A stretch of DNA of 64,000 nucleotides from Nocardia sp. NBC_01329 (GTDB taxonomy: Bacteria > Actinomycetota > Actinomycetes > Mycobacteriales > Mycobacteriaceae): positions 4,186,001 through 4,250,000 of the forward strand of contig NZ_CP108381.1 in assembly GCF_035956715.1 (NCBI RefSeq), written 5' to 3'. Below are positions 15,315 through 25,400 of this stretch, in pieces. Within the stretch, counting starts at the first letter, position 1. The number at the start of each line of letters is the position of its first letter. The position numbers and the translations under genes were made by a program. The notes below the pieces were generated by a model. That model was not told where the DNA came from, did not search any database, and worked only from the letters and a program-made list of their open reading frames with translations.

Positions 15315-16148
15315 TCACTCCCGGCTCGTGAACGGTCCGGCGACGATCCGGCTGTCGGTGATCGATGGCTCGGTGTCGAAGTCACATTCGATCACGGCAC
15401 TGGTGAAGTCGGCCGATGGCTCGTAGAGCTCGGATACGTTGTCGGTCAGCCAATGCGCGACTCCCATGGAGCCGATACTGGTCATACCCGCGATATGGAC
15501 GATGACGCGGCCGTCCTCCACTCGCCTGCCGAGGTAGCCGATATCGATGCGGTTCGCGAGGTCGGCACGGGACGGCGAGCTGTATCGGCGCCCGGAAGCT
15601 TTCTCGATCAGGCACCAGGTCCCGTCGATCTTCTCGAAGCTCAGGGCATCGTCGGCGGCGAGGAGATTCTCTGTCACCGGAGCCGATTCGGGGCCACAGA
15701 TCACCACGGCGTCGCCCGTCGGCACCTGTTCGTCCTCGGGAGCGATCTCGAACCGTGTGGAGGCCAGCGATAAGCGGGCGAGGTCGACCTCGACCCGCTG
15801 CCGGGTCGCCTGGTAACTCACATCGAAGTGCAGGTGGTCGTGCTCGTTTTCGGCGTCGTCCCGGCGGGGAATCCCGACCGCCACGGGGCCGACACCGAAG
15901 AAGGCGCGTTCGGGCGGTGGCGCGTTCGTTCTGATCTGACTGATCCGGCCTTTCGTGATCCCGAGACGCTCGGCGATCTCGGTATAGGTGAGACCGGTCC
16001 GGTGAGCTTCTTCGATCGCTTCCCTGCGGAGCCGCGCCAATTCGGTGGCCCGCTGCTGGTAGAGCGTGATCAGCTCGGTGGCTCGCTGCCCACGGCGCAC
16101 CGGGTCCGGATCGCTTCGGACCTCGTCGAACTCGTTGGCGCCATCCAC
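15315..16148 (-). CDS. Sigma-70-region-4-like HTH protein with uncharacterised C-terminal domain
   Basis: A 277-residue protein. After a basic helix (residues 20-50), residues about 52-73 form an HTH of sigma region 4 type: GLTYTEIAERLGITKGRISQIR. The remaining 200 residues form one domain of alternating strands and helices, with GDAVVICGPESAPVTENLLAADDALSFEKIDGTWCLIEKASGRRY and then VIVHIAGMTSIGSMGVAHWL. I recall similar C-terminal domains in other actinobacterial HTH proteins but cannot name the family. The GTG start at 16148 is chosen because the N-terminus becomes charged and helical there; its ribosome binding site is weak. It is followed 4 nt later by the PP2C-like gene and is divergent from the small ORFs at 16353. 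Confidence 0.7.
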   Translation of the reverse strand: MDGANEFDEVRSDPDPVRRGQRATELITLYQQRATELARLRREAIEEAHRTGLTYTEIAERLGITKGRISQIRTNAPPPERAFFGVGPVAVGIPRRDDAENEHDHLHFDVSYQATRQRVEVDLARLSLASTRFEIAPEDEQVPTGDAVVICGPESAPVTENLLAADDALSFEKIDGTWCLIEKASGRRYSSPSRADLANRIDIGYLGRRVEDGRVIVHIAGMTSIGSMGVAHWLTDNVSELYEPSADFTSAVIECDFDTEPSITDSRIVAGPFTSRE

Positions 16149-16202
16149 GCCCCCGAGCTTAGAGCGCCTTGACGGCGGACGGGCGGCGGCCGTAGGGTGC
16201 GT

Positions 16203-16261
16203 GTTTATACCCCCTCGACAACACGGGTGTCGCGCGGCCGCCGTGTTTAGCGGGGGTAAAC
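16203..16261. promoter_or_regulatory. Inverted GTTTA...CCCCC / GGGGGTAAAC elements in divergent region
   Basis: GTTTATACCCCC (16203-16214) faces GGGGGTAAAC (16252-16261) in the 204-bp gap between the leftward HTH gene and the rightward small ORFs. The arms match apart from a 2-nt insertion. It may bind the HTH protein encoded next to it; weak evidence. Confidence 0.3.
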
Positions 16262-16352
16262 ATTCGAGTATTGCGTGTTCCACCTGCCCACAGTCGTTCG
16301 CCGACGCACGGCAGGCGTCCCTGTTCCGCACACGAACCCGCGAGGCCACACC

Positions 16353-16625
16353 ATGCCCGAACAACGCCCCATGCTGCCCACTCGCACCACCAACCGAGCC
16401 ATCGCCGAGACACTGAGGCTCTGGCAAACCACCTGGTGCACCGATACAGCGATCCTCGAACAGATTGCCGAGCGGCTACGCGAACTGCCCGGCGACGAGC
16501 CACGAACCCGGCTCTCGCACAGCGATATTCGTACTGATTCCGGCCGCGGCCCGAGTACGAACCAGACGGTTCCACCAGACCTCGGCGAAGCCGGTTCTGA
16601 AAACCCTCGGCGAAGCCGGTTCTGA
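16353..16625 (+). CDS. Small hypothetical protein, probably 5' part of a gene split by a 25-bp duplication
   Basis: A 90-residue ORF starting ATG at 16353 behind GCGAGG. It has a helical segment (TTNRAIAETLRLWQTTWCTDTAILEQIAERLRELPG) and no domain that I recognise. The ORF ends inside a perfect 25-bp tandem duplication. In the first copy it reads LGEAGSEN; in the second copy it is out of frame and stops. The same residues LGEAGSEN are read from the second copy in the frame of the downstream Cys-rich ORF. Removing one repeat would fuse the two ORFs into a single protein of about 243 residues. It is best seen as the N-terminal half of a frameshifted or phase-variable gene. Confidence 0.5.
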   Translation: MPEQRPMLPTRTTNRAIAETLRLWQTTWCTDTAILEQIAERLRELPGDEPRTRLSHSDIRTDSGRGPSTNQTVPPDLGEAGSENPRRSRF

Positions 16626-16630
16626 AAACA
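16581..16630 (+). repeat. 25-bp tandem duplication at the junction of two ORFs
   Basis: Two adjacent copies (16581-16605 and 16606-16630) agree in 24 of 25 positions, differing only at the last base. The unit begins CTCGGCGAAGCCGG. Because 25 is not a multiple of three, the second copy shifts the reading frame by one. Confidence 0.95.
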
Positions 16631-16650
16631 TCGATCACGGAAAGAACGAC

Positions 16651-17109
16651 ATGCCAATTCCCAGCGAACCGGCGTGCGGATGCCGAATCGCGCCCTGGAT
16701 CCACACCGGAATGCTCGTACCCAAATCGTCCCCGGGGCTGTATTACTGCCCGGAAAAGCAGTATTGCCTCCACGGCGCCCGACTCGAGAGCGGCCGGATC
16801 GCCGAGCACTGGCGAAATGTTCCTGGAGAATGCCCCTGGGCCGGATTGAAAGTCACCGAAAGTCCGGTATGCGTATGCGGCCGCGGGCCGTGGATCAATC
16901 TGCGGCAACTGCGAATATTCCTCCGCAAGGACCTCATCGGACCGGTCATCTCTCTCAGCTGTCCGGGCCTGTGCCCCGGGACACTCGTCTCGGTCGCAGA
17001 CGAGTACATCGCCGATCATCCCTACGACAACCGCAGGCGGTGCCCTTGGTCCGGCACACGGATCATTCCCATCGGCACTCCCCCACCACTGTTCCCACCG
17101 ACACGCTGA
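16651..17109 (+). CDS. Cysteine-rich protein with two internal CxC...CPWxG repeats
   Basis: A 152-residue protein with ten cysteines arranged as two copies of one unit. Unit 1: C9-x-C11, PWI at 15-17, C33-P and C39, C61-PWAG. Unit 2: C74-x-C76, PWI at 80-82, C104-P and C108, C131-PWSG. The CxC-to-PW spacing is identical in both units. The pattern suggests two small metal-binding (zinc-ribbon-like) or disulfide-bonded modules. There is no signal peptide, so metal binding in the cytosol is more likely. I do not recognise the family. The ATG at 16651 is preceded by GGAAAGAACG, but the frame is open upstream to 16465, and the gene probably once continued from the ORF at 16353. GC content dips here compared with the neighbours. 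Confidence 0.6.
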   Translation: MPIPSEPACGCRIAPWIHTGMLVPKSSPGLYYCPEKQYCLHGARLESGRIAEHWRNVPGECPWAGLKVTESPVCVCGRGPWINLRQLRIFLRKDLIGPVISLSCPGLCPGTLVSVADEYIADHPYDNRRRCPWSGTRIIPIGTPPPLFPPTR

Positions 17110-17340
17110 GCCGGACGCATCGCTTACTCCGAACCGGGCAGACGTCGACACTGTTCCTGCCCGGCTGCGGTTGCTCATGATCGGTACAGCCCTTTTCGGT
17201 CCCGCCTCGGTAGCGGCGGCCCGGCTCGGCCGGTGGCGGATCGGTGCCGGAGCCGGGTCACGTGATCGCGTGGCCCGAGTCGACACGGAAACCGAAAACT
17301 ATCCGTTGCGGCGATATAGCCCGGTCAGTAAGTTCACTTC

Positions 17341-19371
17341 ATGAGCTCCACCTTCCCGCATTTGCTGTCGCCCCTGCAGCTGCGCCATATCACTCTGCGC
17401 AATCGCGTGGTGATGGGTTCGATGCACACCGGTCTCGAAGACCGGCCCTGGCATACCGATCGGCTGGCCGCCTTCTTCGCCGAACGCGCGCGCGGCGGCG
17501 TAGGTCTCATCGTCACCGGTGGCTACGCACCCAACCGGGAAGCGCTGATCTCATCCTTCTCGTGCTCGATGCTCACCGAGGCCGACGCCGTGCGGCATCG
17601 CGTCATCACGGCCGCCGTCCACGAGGCGGGTGCGAAGATCGCGATGCAGATCCTGCACACGGGACGTGATTCGAACACCCCGAACAATGTCGCACCGTCG
17701 GCGGTCGCCTCGCCGTTCAGCGCCTTCGAACCACGGGAATTATCCGACGCCGAGGTCGAATCGACCATCGACGCCCATGTGCACTGCGCCCAGCTGGCGA
17801 AATCGGCCGGATACGACGGTATCGAGCTGATCGGCGGCGAGGGATTCCTCATCAATCAATTCCTCGCGCCCCTGACCAACAAGCGCGCTGACCGATGGGG
17901 AAGCACGCCGGCCGATCGGCGCCGATTCCCAGTAGAGATCGTCAACCGGACCCGCGCCGCACTGGGTGACGAATTCCTGATCATGTTCCGCATGTCGCTG
18001 GCCGACTTCATGGAGGACGGCCAGTCCTTCGAGGAGATCATCGCTCTGGCTCGCGAGCTGGAAGCGGCGGGAGTGGATATCATCAACACCGATATCGGCT
18101 GGCACGAATCCCGGGTGCCCACGATCGCTACCTCCGTACCCCGGGCGGCTTTCGTCGGATTCACCGCGAAAATCAAACAACAGGTGAGTATTCCGGTGTG
18201 CGCGGCGAATCGGATCAATATGCCCGACGTCGCCGAAGCGATCCTGGAGCGTGGTGACGCCGACCTCGTCGCGCTGGCGCGCCCGATGCTCGCCGACCCG
18301 GAGTGGGTGCGAAAAGCAGCCGAATCCCGGGTCGACGAGATCAATACCTGCATCGCCTGCAACCAAGCCTGCCTGGACCACACCTTCACCGGAGAGCTGG
18401 TGTCGTGCCTGGTGAATCCGCGCGCCGGCCGGGAGACCGTCCTGCGACTGCTGCCCACCCGGCAGGCCAAGAAGATCGCGGTGATCGGGTCCGGTCCGGC
18501 CGGGTTGTCGGCCGCGATCGGCTCGGCCGAACGAGGCCATCGGGTGGAGCTGTTCGAGGCGGCAGACCGAATCGGCGGTCAATTCGACCTGGCCCGGCGT
18601 ATTCCCGGCAAAGAGGAGTTCGACGAGTCGATCCGGTACTTCCGGCGCAAACTGGAAGTCGTCGGTGTGTCGTTACGATTGAACACCGAGGTCACGGCCG
18701 AACACCTCGCCGAAGGTGACTGGGACGAAGTGGTGGTGGCCACCGGGGTACGTCCCCGTGTCCCCGATATCGCCGGTATCGACCACCCGATGGTGCTCTC
18801 CTACCCGGAGCTGATCCGCGGCGAACGCACCGCCGGCCGACGGGTGGCCGTGATCGGCGCGGGCGGAATCGGGTTCGACGTCGGCGAACTCCTCACCGTG
18901 GCGGTCAGCAGCGCGCTCGACCTGGCCGAATGGCAGCGGGAGTGGGGGGTCACCTATGACGATAAGGCGCCGGGCCAGCTGACCACACGCACCTGGTCAC
19001 CGGCGGTTCGCGACGTCACACTGCTGAAGCGTAAACCCGGTCCGTTCGGAACCACGCTGGGTAAGACCACGGGATGGATCCACCGCACCGCACTGGAGGC
19101 CAGAGGAGTCGAACAGATCGCCGGGGTGAACTACGAGCTGATCGACGACCGGGGCCTGCACATCAGTTTCGGGCCGAACCACGAAGGCCGGCGCGTGCTC
19201 GAGGTCGACAATGTCGTGATCTGCGCCGGTCAGGAATCAGTGCGCGAACTGGTGGAACCACTCAGCGCGCTCGGGGTGCGCTGGCATGTCATCGGCGGCG
19301 CCGACGAGGCCAAGGAGCTCGACGCCAAACGCGCGATCGAACAAGGCACCCAACTGGCGGCCGAGCTGTGA
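17341..19371 (+). CDS. fadH: NADPH-dependent 2,4-dienoyl-CoA reductase
   Basis: A 676-residue FMN/FAD/4Fe-4S flavoprotein that reduces 2,4-dienoyl-CoA to 3-enoyl-CoA in unsaturated fatty acid beta-oxidation. Residues 1-330 form the old-yellow-enzyme TIM barrel (LRNRVVMGSMHTG; LIGGEGFLINQFLAPLTNKR). The iron-sulfur cluster ligands are C337, C340, C344 and C356. Then come the FAD Rossmann motif VIGSGPAGLSAAIG (about 380-393) and the NADPH-binding VAVIGAGGIGFDVGELL. The C-terminal VIGGADEAKELDAKRAIEQG is typical of FadH, and length is as expected. The ribosome binding site is weak; the ATG at 17341 fits the conserved N-terminus. It converges on pksC with 59 bp between the stops. Confidence 0.95.
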   Translation: MSSTFPHLLSPLQLRHITLRNRVVMGSMHTGLEDRPWHTDRLAAFFAERARGGVGLIVTGGYAPNREALISSFSCSMLTEADAVRHRVITAAVHEAGAKIAMQILHTGRDSNTPNNVAPSAVASPFSAFEPRELSDAEVESTIDAHVHCAQLAKSAGYDGIELIGGEGFLINQFLAPLTNKRADRWGSTPADRRRFPVEIVNRTRAALGDEFLIMFRMSLADFMEDGQSFEEIIALARELEAAGVDIINTDIGWHESRVPTIATSVPRAAFVGFTAKIKQQVSIPVCAANRINMPDVAEAILERGDADLVALARPMLADPEWVRKAAESRVDEINTCIACNQACLDHTFTGELVSCLVNPRAGRETVLRLLPTRQAKKIAVIGSGPAGLSAAIGSAERGHRVELFEAADRIGGQFDLARRIPGKEEFDESIRYFRRKLEVVGVSLRLNTEVTAEHLAEGDWDEVVVATGVRPRVPDIAGIDHPMVLSYPELIRGERTAGRRVAVIGAGGIGFDVGELLTVAVSSALDLAEWQREWGVTYDDKAPGQLTTRTWSPAVRDVTLLKRKPGPFGTTLGKTTGWIHRTALEARGVEQIAGVNYELIDDRGLHISFGPNHEGRRVLEVDNVVICAGQESVRELVEPLSALGVRWHVIGGADEAKELDAKRAIEQGTQLAAEL

Positions 19372-19403
19372 ACGCGGCCGCTGAGCTACCGAGATGTGGC
19401 CCG

Positions 19404-19426
19404 CGCCCGGCCCGAAGGCCGGGGCG
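19404..19426. terminator. GC hairpin between convergent fadH and pksC
   Basis: CCCGGCC (19406-19412), CGAA loop, GGCCGGG (19417-19423): a perfect 7-bp stem with a tetraloop in the 59-bp gap between two convergent stops. No T-tract. Probably terminates both fadH and the PKS transcript. Confidence 0.6.
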
Positions 19427-19430
19427 GACG

Positions 19431-22400
19431 TCAATCCCCCAGTTCTCGATCGAGCAACGCGAAGAGCTCATCCGCGCTGGCGTCCGCCACCACCACGTGA
19501 GCCGGGACCGCGGACGGCTCCGGCTCGATCGTCGCCTCGTCGAGCATCGCCCGGATCCGGGTGGCCAAATGCTGCTTGTCCTGCGCCGAGCGGATGGTGG
19601 TGAACATCGAGCGCAACGCCGCGAGCTGATCGTCGACCGCCGAGGTCACCGCGGTGTCCTCCCACCGCCGCAGTAACAGTTTCGCGACCGCCGCGGCAGT
19701 CGGGTGGTCGAACACCAAGGTGGCGGGCAATCTGAAGCCGGACGCCTCGGACAACCGGTTGCGTAGTTCGACACCACCCAGCGAATCGAACCCCAGGCTC
19801 TTGAACGGGGTATCCGGCTCGACGGCGGCGGCCGACGGGTAGCCCAGCACCGCCGCCGCCTGCTCCCGGACGAATTCGAGTGCCAGCTCGTCCCGCTCGT
19901 CTTCGGCGGCGGCAGCCAGCCGCCGGGCCAGTCCATCACCGGGCACACCGGCACCGGACCGGCGTGGACGCGCGGGCACGAGACCGCTGAGCACTTCGGC
20001 CAGCAGCCCCGCCCGGGATTGCGCGGCCAAGGTGGAACGGTCGAACCGGGCGCCCACGACCACCGGCTCACCGGCCGACAGCGCGGCATCGAACAATATC
20101 GTCCCGACACCCTCGCCGAGCACCTCGATGCCCATCCGCTCCAACCGCGCCACGGCCGACCGGTCGAGCTCGCCGGTCATCCCGATGTCCGGGGTCCAGG
20201 GGCCCCACGCCACCGACACCGCGGGCAGACCCTCGGCACGCCGGACCCGGGCCAGTGCGTCGAGTACCGAGTTCGCCGCGGCGTAGTTGCCCTGCCCGGG
20301 TGAACCCATCGCGGCGGCCAGCGACGAGAAGACGACGAAGGCCCGCAGGTCGTGTCCGCGGGTGAGCTCGTCGAGGATCAGCGCGCCATCGACCTTCGGT
20401 GCCAGTACCCGGTCGATCTGTTCGGTGGTCAGCGTTTCGATCGTGCCGTCGTCGAGCAGACCCGCCGAGTGGATCACCCCCGTCAAAGGATGCGCGTGAT
20501 CGATCGAGTCCAGTAGCGACGCCATAGCGGCGTGGTCGGTGACGTCGCAGGCGGCCACCCGCACCCGCGCACCCAGCCCGGACAACTCCGAGACCAGATC
20601 CGCTACGCCCGCTGCCGCCGCACCACGGCGAGATACCAGCAGCAGGTGTTCGACACCGTGTACGGCGACCAGATGCCGGGCCGTGACCGCGCCCAGGCCG
20701 GTGGTACCGCCGGTGATCAGCACCGTGCCGGTCCCGAACGCCCCGCCCGGCACCGATGCCGGGGCAGCGGCGGCACTCTGGACCACCCGGGGTACATACA
20801 TTCGCGAGCCGCGCACCGCCAGATCGGCCCGGCCGGCCACCAGCGCGGCGTGTATCAGGTCGGGACTCAGCTCGTCGTCGTGGTCCAGCAGGATGATCCG
20901 ACCCGGGTGCTCGGATTGCGCGCTGCGGACCAGTCCCGCCGCCGCGGCGGCCGCCAGATCCACCGGCTCGCCGTCGATGACGGTCGCCCGCCGGGTGGCG
21001 ACGACGAGGCGGGCCTGGTCGGGAAGGTCCACGGCCAGCCAGGACCGGACCGTGTGCCAGGCGGCATGTACCGCCGCCCGGACGATTCCGGCGCGGTCTC
21101 CCGCCGATCGCGCGGGCCCGGAGCCGGCCTCCGGATCATCGGCGACGAGCGGACCCGGTCCCGGCGACCACACCACCACATCCGGAACCCGCTCGGTACC
21201 CGCCAGTTCGGGGTGATGCCGGTCGATACCGGGGATACGCACCGAACCCACGCTCGCGATCTCCCGTGCGTCCGGAAACCTCGGCTGCGGGAGTTCCGAT
21301 TCGACCCAGCGCAGGCCCAGCACGGGTGCGGGCCGGGAAGCGACAGCGGCGGTCAGATCGGCCGCGTCGACCGGCCGGGAGGCGACGGCGTCGATGGTGA
21401 GCACCACCGCACCGGAGTCGTCGGCTACGTCGATGCCGACCCGACCGTCGCCGCCGGCGACCGCGCGCACCCGTGCCGCCCGCGCGCCGGGGCGCCACAG
21501 TCGCACACCGGCGAAGGTGTACGGCAACGGCAACCGCCCGGGCGGTAGATCATCGAGCAGTCCGGTGACGGCCACGTGCAGGCAGGCATCCAGGAGCGCG
21601 GGATGAACACCGAAACCGGTCGTCGAGCCGACCGCGGAGTCGTCGAGCGAGATCTCGGCGTAGGTGTGCTCGCCGCGGATCCACCGGGCAGTCACACCCT
21701 GGAAGGCCGGACCGTAGTCGAAACCCGCCTCCGCCAGCCGGTCGTAGATCGACTCATCGGCGGCCGGCTGTGCCCCGGCGGGCGGCCAGCTCGGCTCGTT
21801 CCAGCTCGGCGCGGACTCGGCGCCCAGGGCCAGTACCCCGCGTGCATGTGTCGCCCAGGGGTTCTCGTGGGCGGTGTCTCCGCCCGCGTGCAAACGGGAG
21901 TAGACCGTGAATGCCCGGCGACCTTCCTCGTCGGGCTTGTCGACACCGATCTGCATTTCGATATCGTCGCCGGCGGCGATCGACAGCGGAGCCTCGAGCA
22001 GGAGTTCCTCGACCGTGTCCAGGTGCAGGTGTGCGCCGACACTGCACGCCAGCTCCACGAACGCGGTCCCGGGCAGCAATACCGAACCGAAGACCGCGTG
22101 ATCGGCGATCCACGGATGGGTCCGCAGCGAGAAGCGACCGGTGAACTGCCATTCATCCCGGCCCGCGAGCGGCAACCCGGTGGTGAGCAGTGGATGACCG
22201 AGCGAGCCGGTGGCCGGGTCCGCCCCCGGCGACAACCAGTACCGGTGATGCTGGAAAGCGTAGGCGGGCAGGATCACCCGCTCCAGCGGGCGCCCGGCGA
22301 ACAGTTGGTGCAGGCGCACCGGTATCCCCGCCGTGTGCGCGCGGCCCAGCGCGGCGACGAAGCCGACGATCTCGTCTGTCGATCGCCGCGCGGACGCCAC

Positions 22401-25400
22401 CACCGTAGCCGCCGCCGCGATCTCCGGGCGCTCGGCCAGGCTCTCCTCGATCATCACGGTCAGTGCGGCGTCCGGACCGACCTCGACGAACCTGCGCACT
22501 CCCGATTCGATCAGCAGCTCCACACCGGGTGCGAACCGCACACAACTACGCACGTGCCGGACCCAGTAGTCCGGGTCGCACACTTCGTCGGTGACCCGGG
22601 TGGCCGACACATTGGACACTAGCGGGATCGACGGTGCCCGATAGGTCAAACTCTGGGCCGCCGCACGGAACTCGTCCAGAATCGGTTCCATCACCACCGA
22701 ATGCGACGCGTGCGAAATCCGCAGCACGGTGTGCTGTACACCGTCGGCCGTCAACCGCGCCTGAAGCTCGCCGACGGCGTCGGCGAAACCGGAGAACACC
22801 ACCGAACGGGGACCGTTCACCGTTCCCACCGAAACCCGATCATCATTGCAGTCCAGGTACCAGGCCGCCTCCGCCTCCGAGACGGCCGCCGCCAGCATCG
22901 CCCCGCCCGACGGCGCCGACCCCATCAACCGGCCCCGCGCCGCGACCAGCGCGCACGCGTCCGTCAGCGACCACACCCCGGCCACATACGCCGCCACCAG
23001 CTCGCCCAGCGAATGGCCCGCCACCACATCGGGCTCCACGCCGAACGATTCCAGCAGCCGGAACATCGCCACCTCGAAAGCGAACAACGCCGGCTGCATC
23101 CAATCCATCCGGTCCAGCAGACCGTCCGGATCGGTGAACATCGCGGTGCGCAACGACCCGTCCAGGTGCGGATCGAACTCCGCGCACACCTCGTCCAACG
23201 CGGCGGCGAACACCGGGAACGCGCGCGACAACTCGGCACCCATCCCCACTCGTTGCGCACCACCACCGGTGAACAGGAAAGCGGTGGTACCCGCGGTCGC
23301 CTGGCCGGCCACGACAGCCGGCGACGGGATATCGGAGGCGAGCGCGGCCAGCCCGGTCAGCAATCCCTCCCGATCACCGCCGACCACGACACCGCGCCGG
23401 TCGAACGAGGTTCGGGTGTCCAGCAGCGACCGCCCCAGCGTCGCGGCATCCACGTCGGGATGCGCGGTCCACCACGCCCGTATCCGGTCTGCCTGAGCAC
23501 GGAGCGCGGGCACCGACTTCGCCGAGACGACGAGTGGCACCACTTCGGCGGCCGGGACCGGCTCGCCGCCGGCCGGGGCCGCCGGCGCGGGTGACGGCCG
23601 CGGCGCTTCCTCCAGGATCACGTGAGCGTTGGTGCCGCTGATACCGAACGAGGACACTCCCGCGCGGCGGACGGCGGCACCGGCCGACCACGGTTCGGGC
23701 GCGGTGAGCACCCGCACCGCCCCGGCCGACCAATCGACATGAGGGGACAGTTCCTCGGCGTGCAACGACTTCGGCAACATCTCGTGTCGCAATGCCTGCA
23801 CCATTTTGATGACGCCACCGACGCCGGACGCGGCCTGAGTGTGACCGATATTGGATTTGAGCGACCCCACCCGCAGTGGTTCCCGCGACCGGTCCTGCCC
23901 GTACACGGCCATCAGCGCGTGCGCCTCGATCGGGTCGCCCAGCGCGGTGCCGGTGCCGTGGGCCTCCACCGCGTCCACATCACCGGCGCGCAGCCCCGCG
24001 TCGGCCAGTGCGGCGGTGATCACCCGCTCCTGCGACGGCCCGTTCGGTGCGGTCAAACCGTTGCTCGCGCCGTCCTGGTTGACGGCGCTGCCACGCACCA
24101 CGGCCAGCACGTCGTGACCCAGCCGACGGGCATCCGACAAGCGTTCCACCACCAGCACGGCGGCGCCCTCACCCCAGGACACGCCGTCGGCCGCGGCCGA
24201 GAACGGTTTGCACCGCCCGTCCCGGGCCAGGCCGCGCTGCCGGGAGAACTCCACGAACGGCAGCGGCGTGGCCATCACCGTGGCACCGCCGACCAACGCC
24301 AGTGACGTCTCGCCCTGCCGCAACGCCCGGCACGCCAGGTGCAACGCCACCAGCGACGACGAACACGCCGTATCCACGGTGAGGGCGGGGCCTTCCAGGC
24401 CCAGCGTGTACGCCACCCGGCCGGAGACCACACTGCCCGCGCCACCGGTGCCGATATAGCCTTCGGCGTCCGCGCCGGCGCGCCGGGCGAGGACCTCGTA
24501 GTCCTGATACATCACGCCGGTGTAGACGCTGGAATCGGAACCTCGCAACGAGACCGGGTCGATCCCGGCGTGCTCGAGTGCCTCCCAGGACACCTCCAAC
24601 AGCAATCGCTGCTGCGGATCCATCGCTACCGCTTCCCGCGGCGCGATATCGAAGAACGCGGCGTCGAAGCCGGTCGCATCGTCGAGGAAACCACCCCGGC
24701 CCGAATACGAAGTGCCCGCGTGGTCCGGGTCCGGATGGATCAGGCCGTCCAGGTCCCAGCCCCGGTCGGCGGGGAACGCACCGATGGCGTCGGTACCGGC
24801 GCTCACCAGATCCCACAGTTCGTCCGCCGAGGACACCCCGCCCGGATACCGGCAGGCCATACCGACGATCGCGATCGGTTCGTCGGCCTCGGTACGGCGT
24901 TCGGTCCGGCGGGTTCGGGTGGTCCCACCCTCGATCTGCGTGCGCAGGTACCGAGCGGTCGCCGTGACGGTCGGGTAATCGAAAATCAGTATCGAGGGCA
25001 GCCGCAGGCCGGTGGCCTTGCTCAGCCGGTTCCGGAAATCGACTCCACCGAGGGAATCGAAACCCAGTTCGCTGAAAGGCTTTTCAGGGTCGATCGCCGC
25101 ACCGGAGGGGTGTCCGAGCACCTCGGCCACCTGATCGCGGACGAAACCCACCAGGATTTCCTCGTGCGTGTCCGGTGTGGCGGCGGCCAGCCGGCGGAGC
25201 AGGTCCGCACTCTCGCCGCCGCCCCCGACGCGGCGCGGTGGTGGCGCCGGGACCAGTGTTCTCAGCAGGTCGGGTAGCACACCGGCACGGGACTGGATCG
25301 ACAACGCCGGAATATCGAAGTCCACCGCGGCGAGGAACGCCGGACCTCCGGCCAGGTCCAGCAACGCCAAACCGTCGGCTTCGGCCAGCGACCGGAAACC

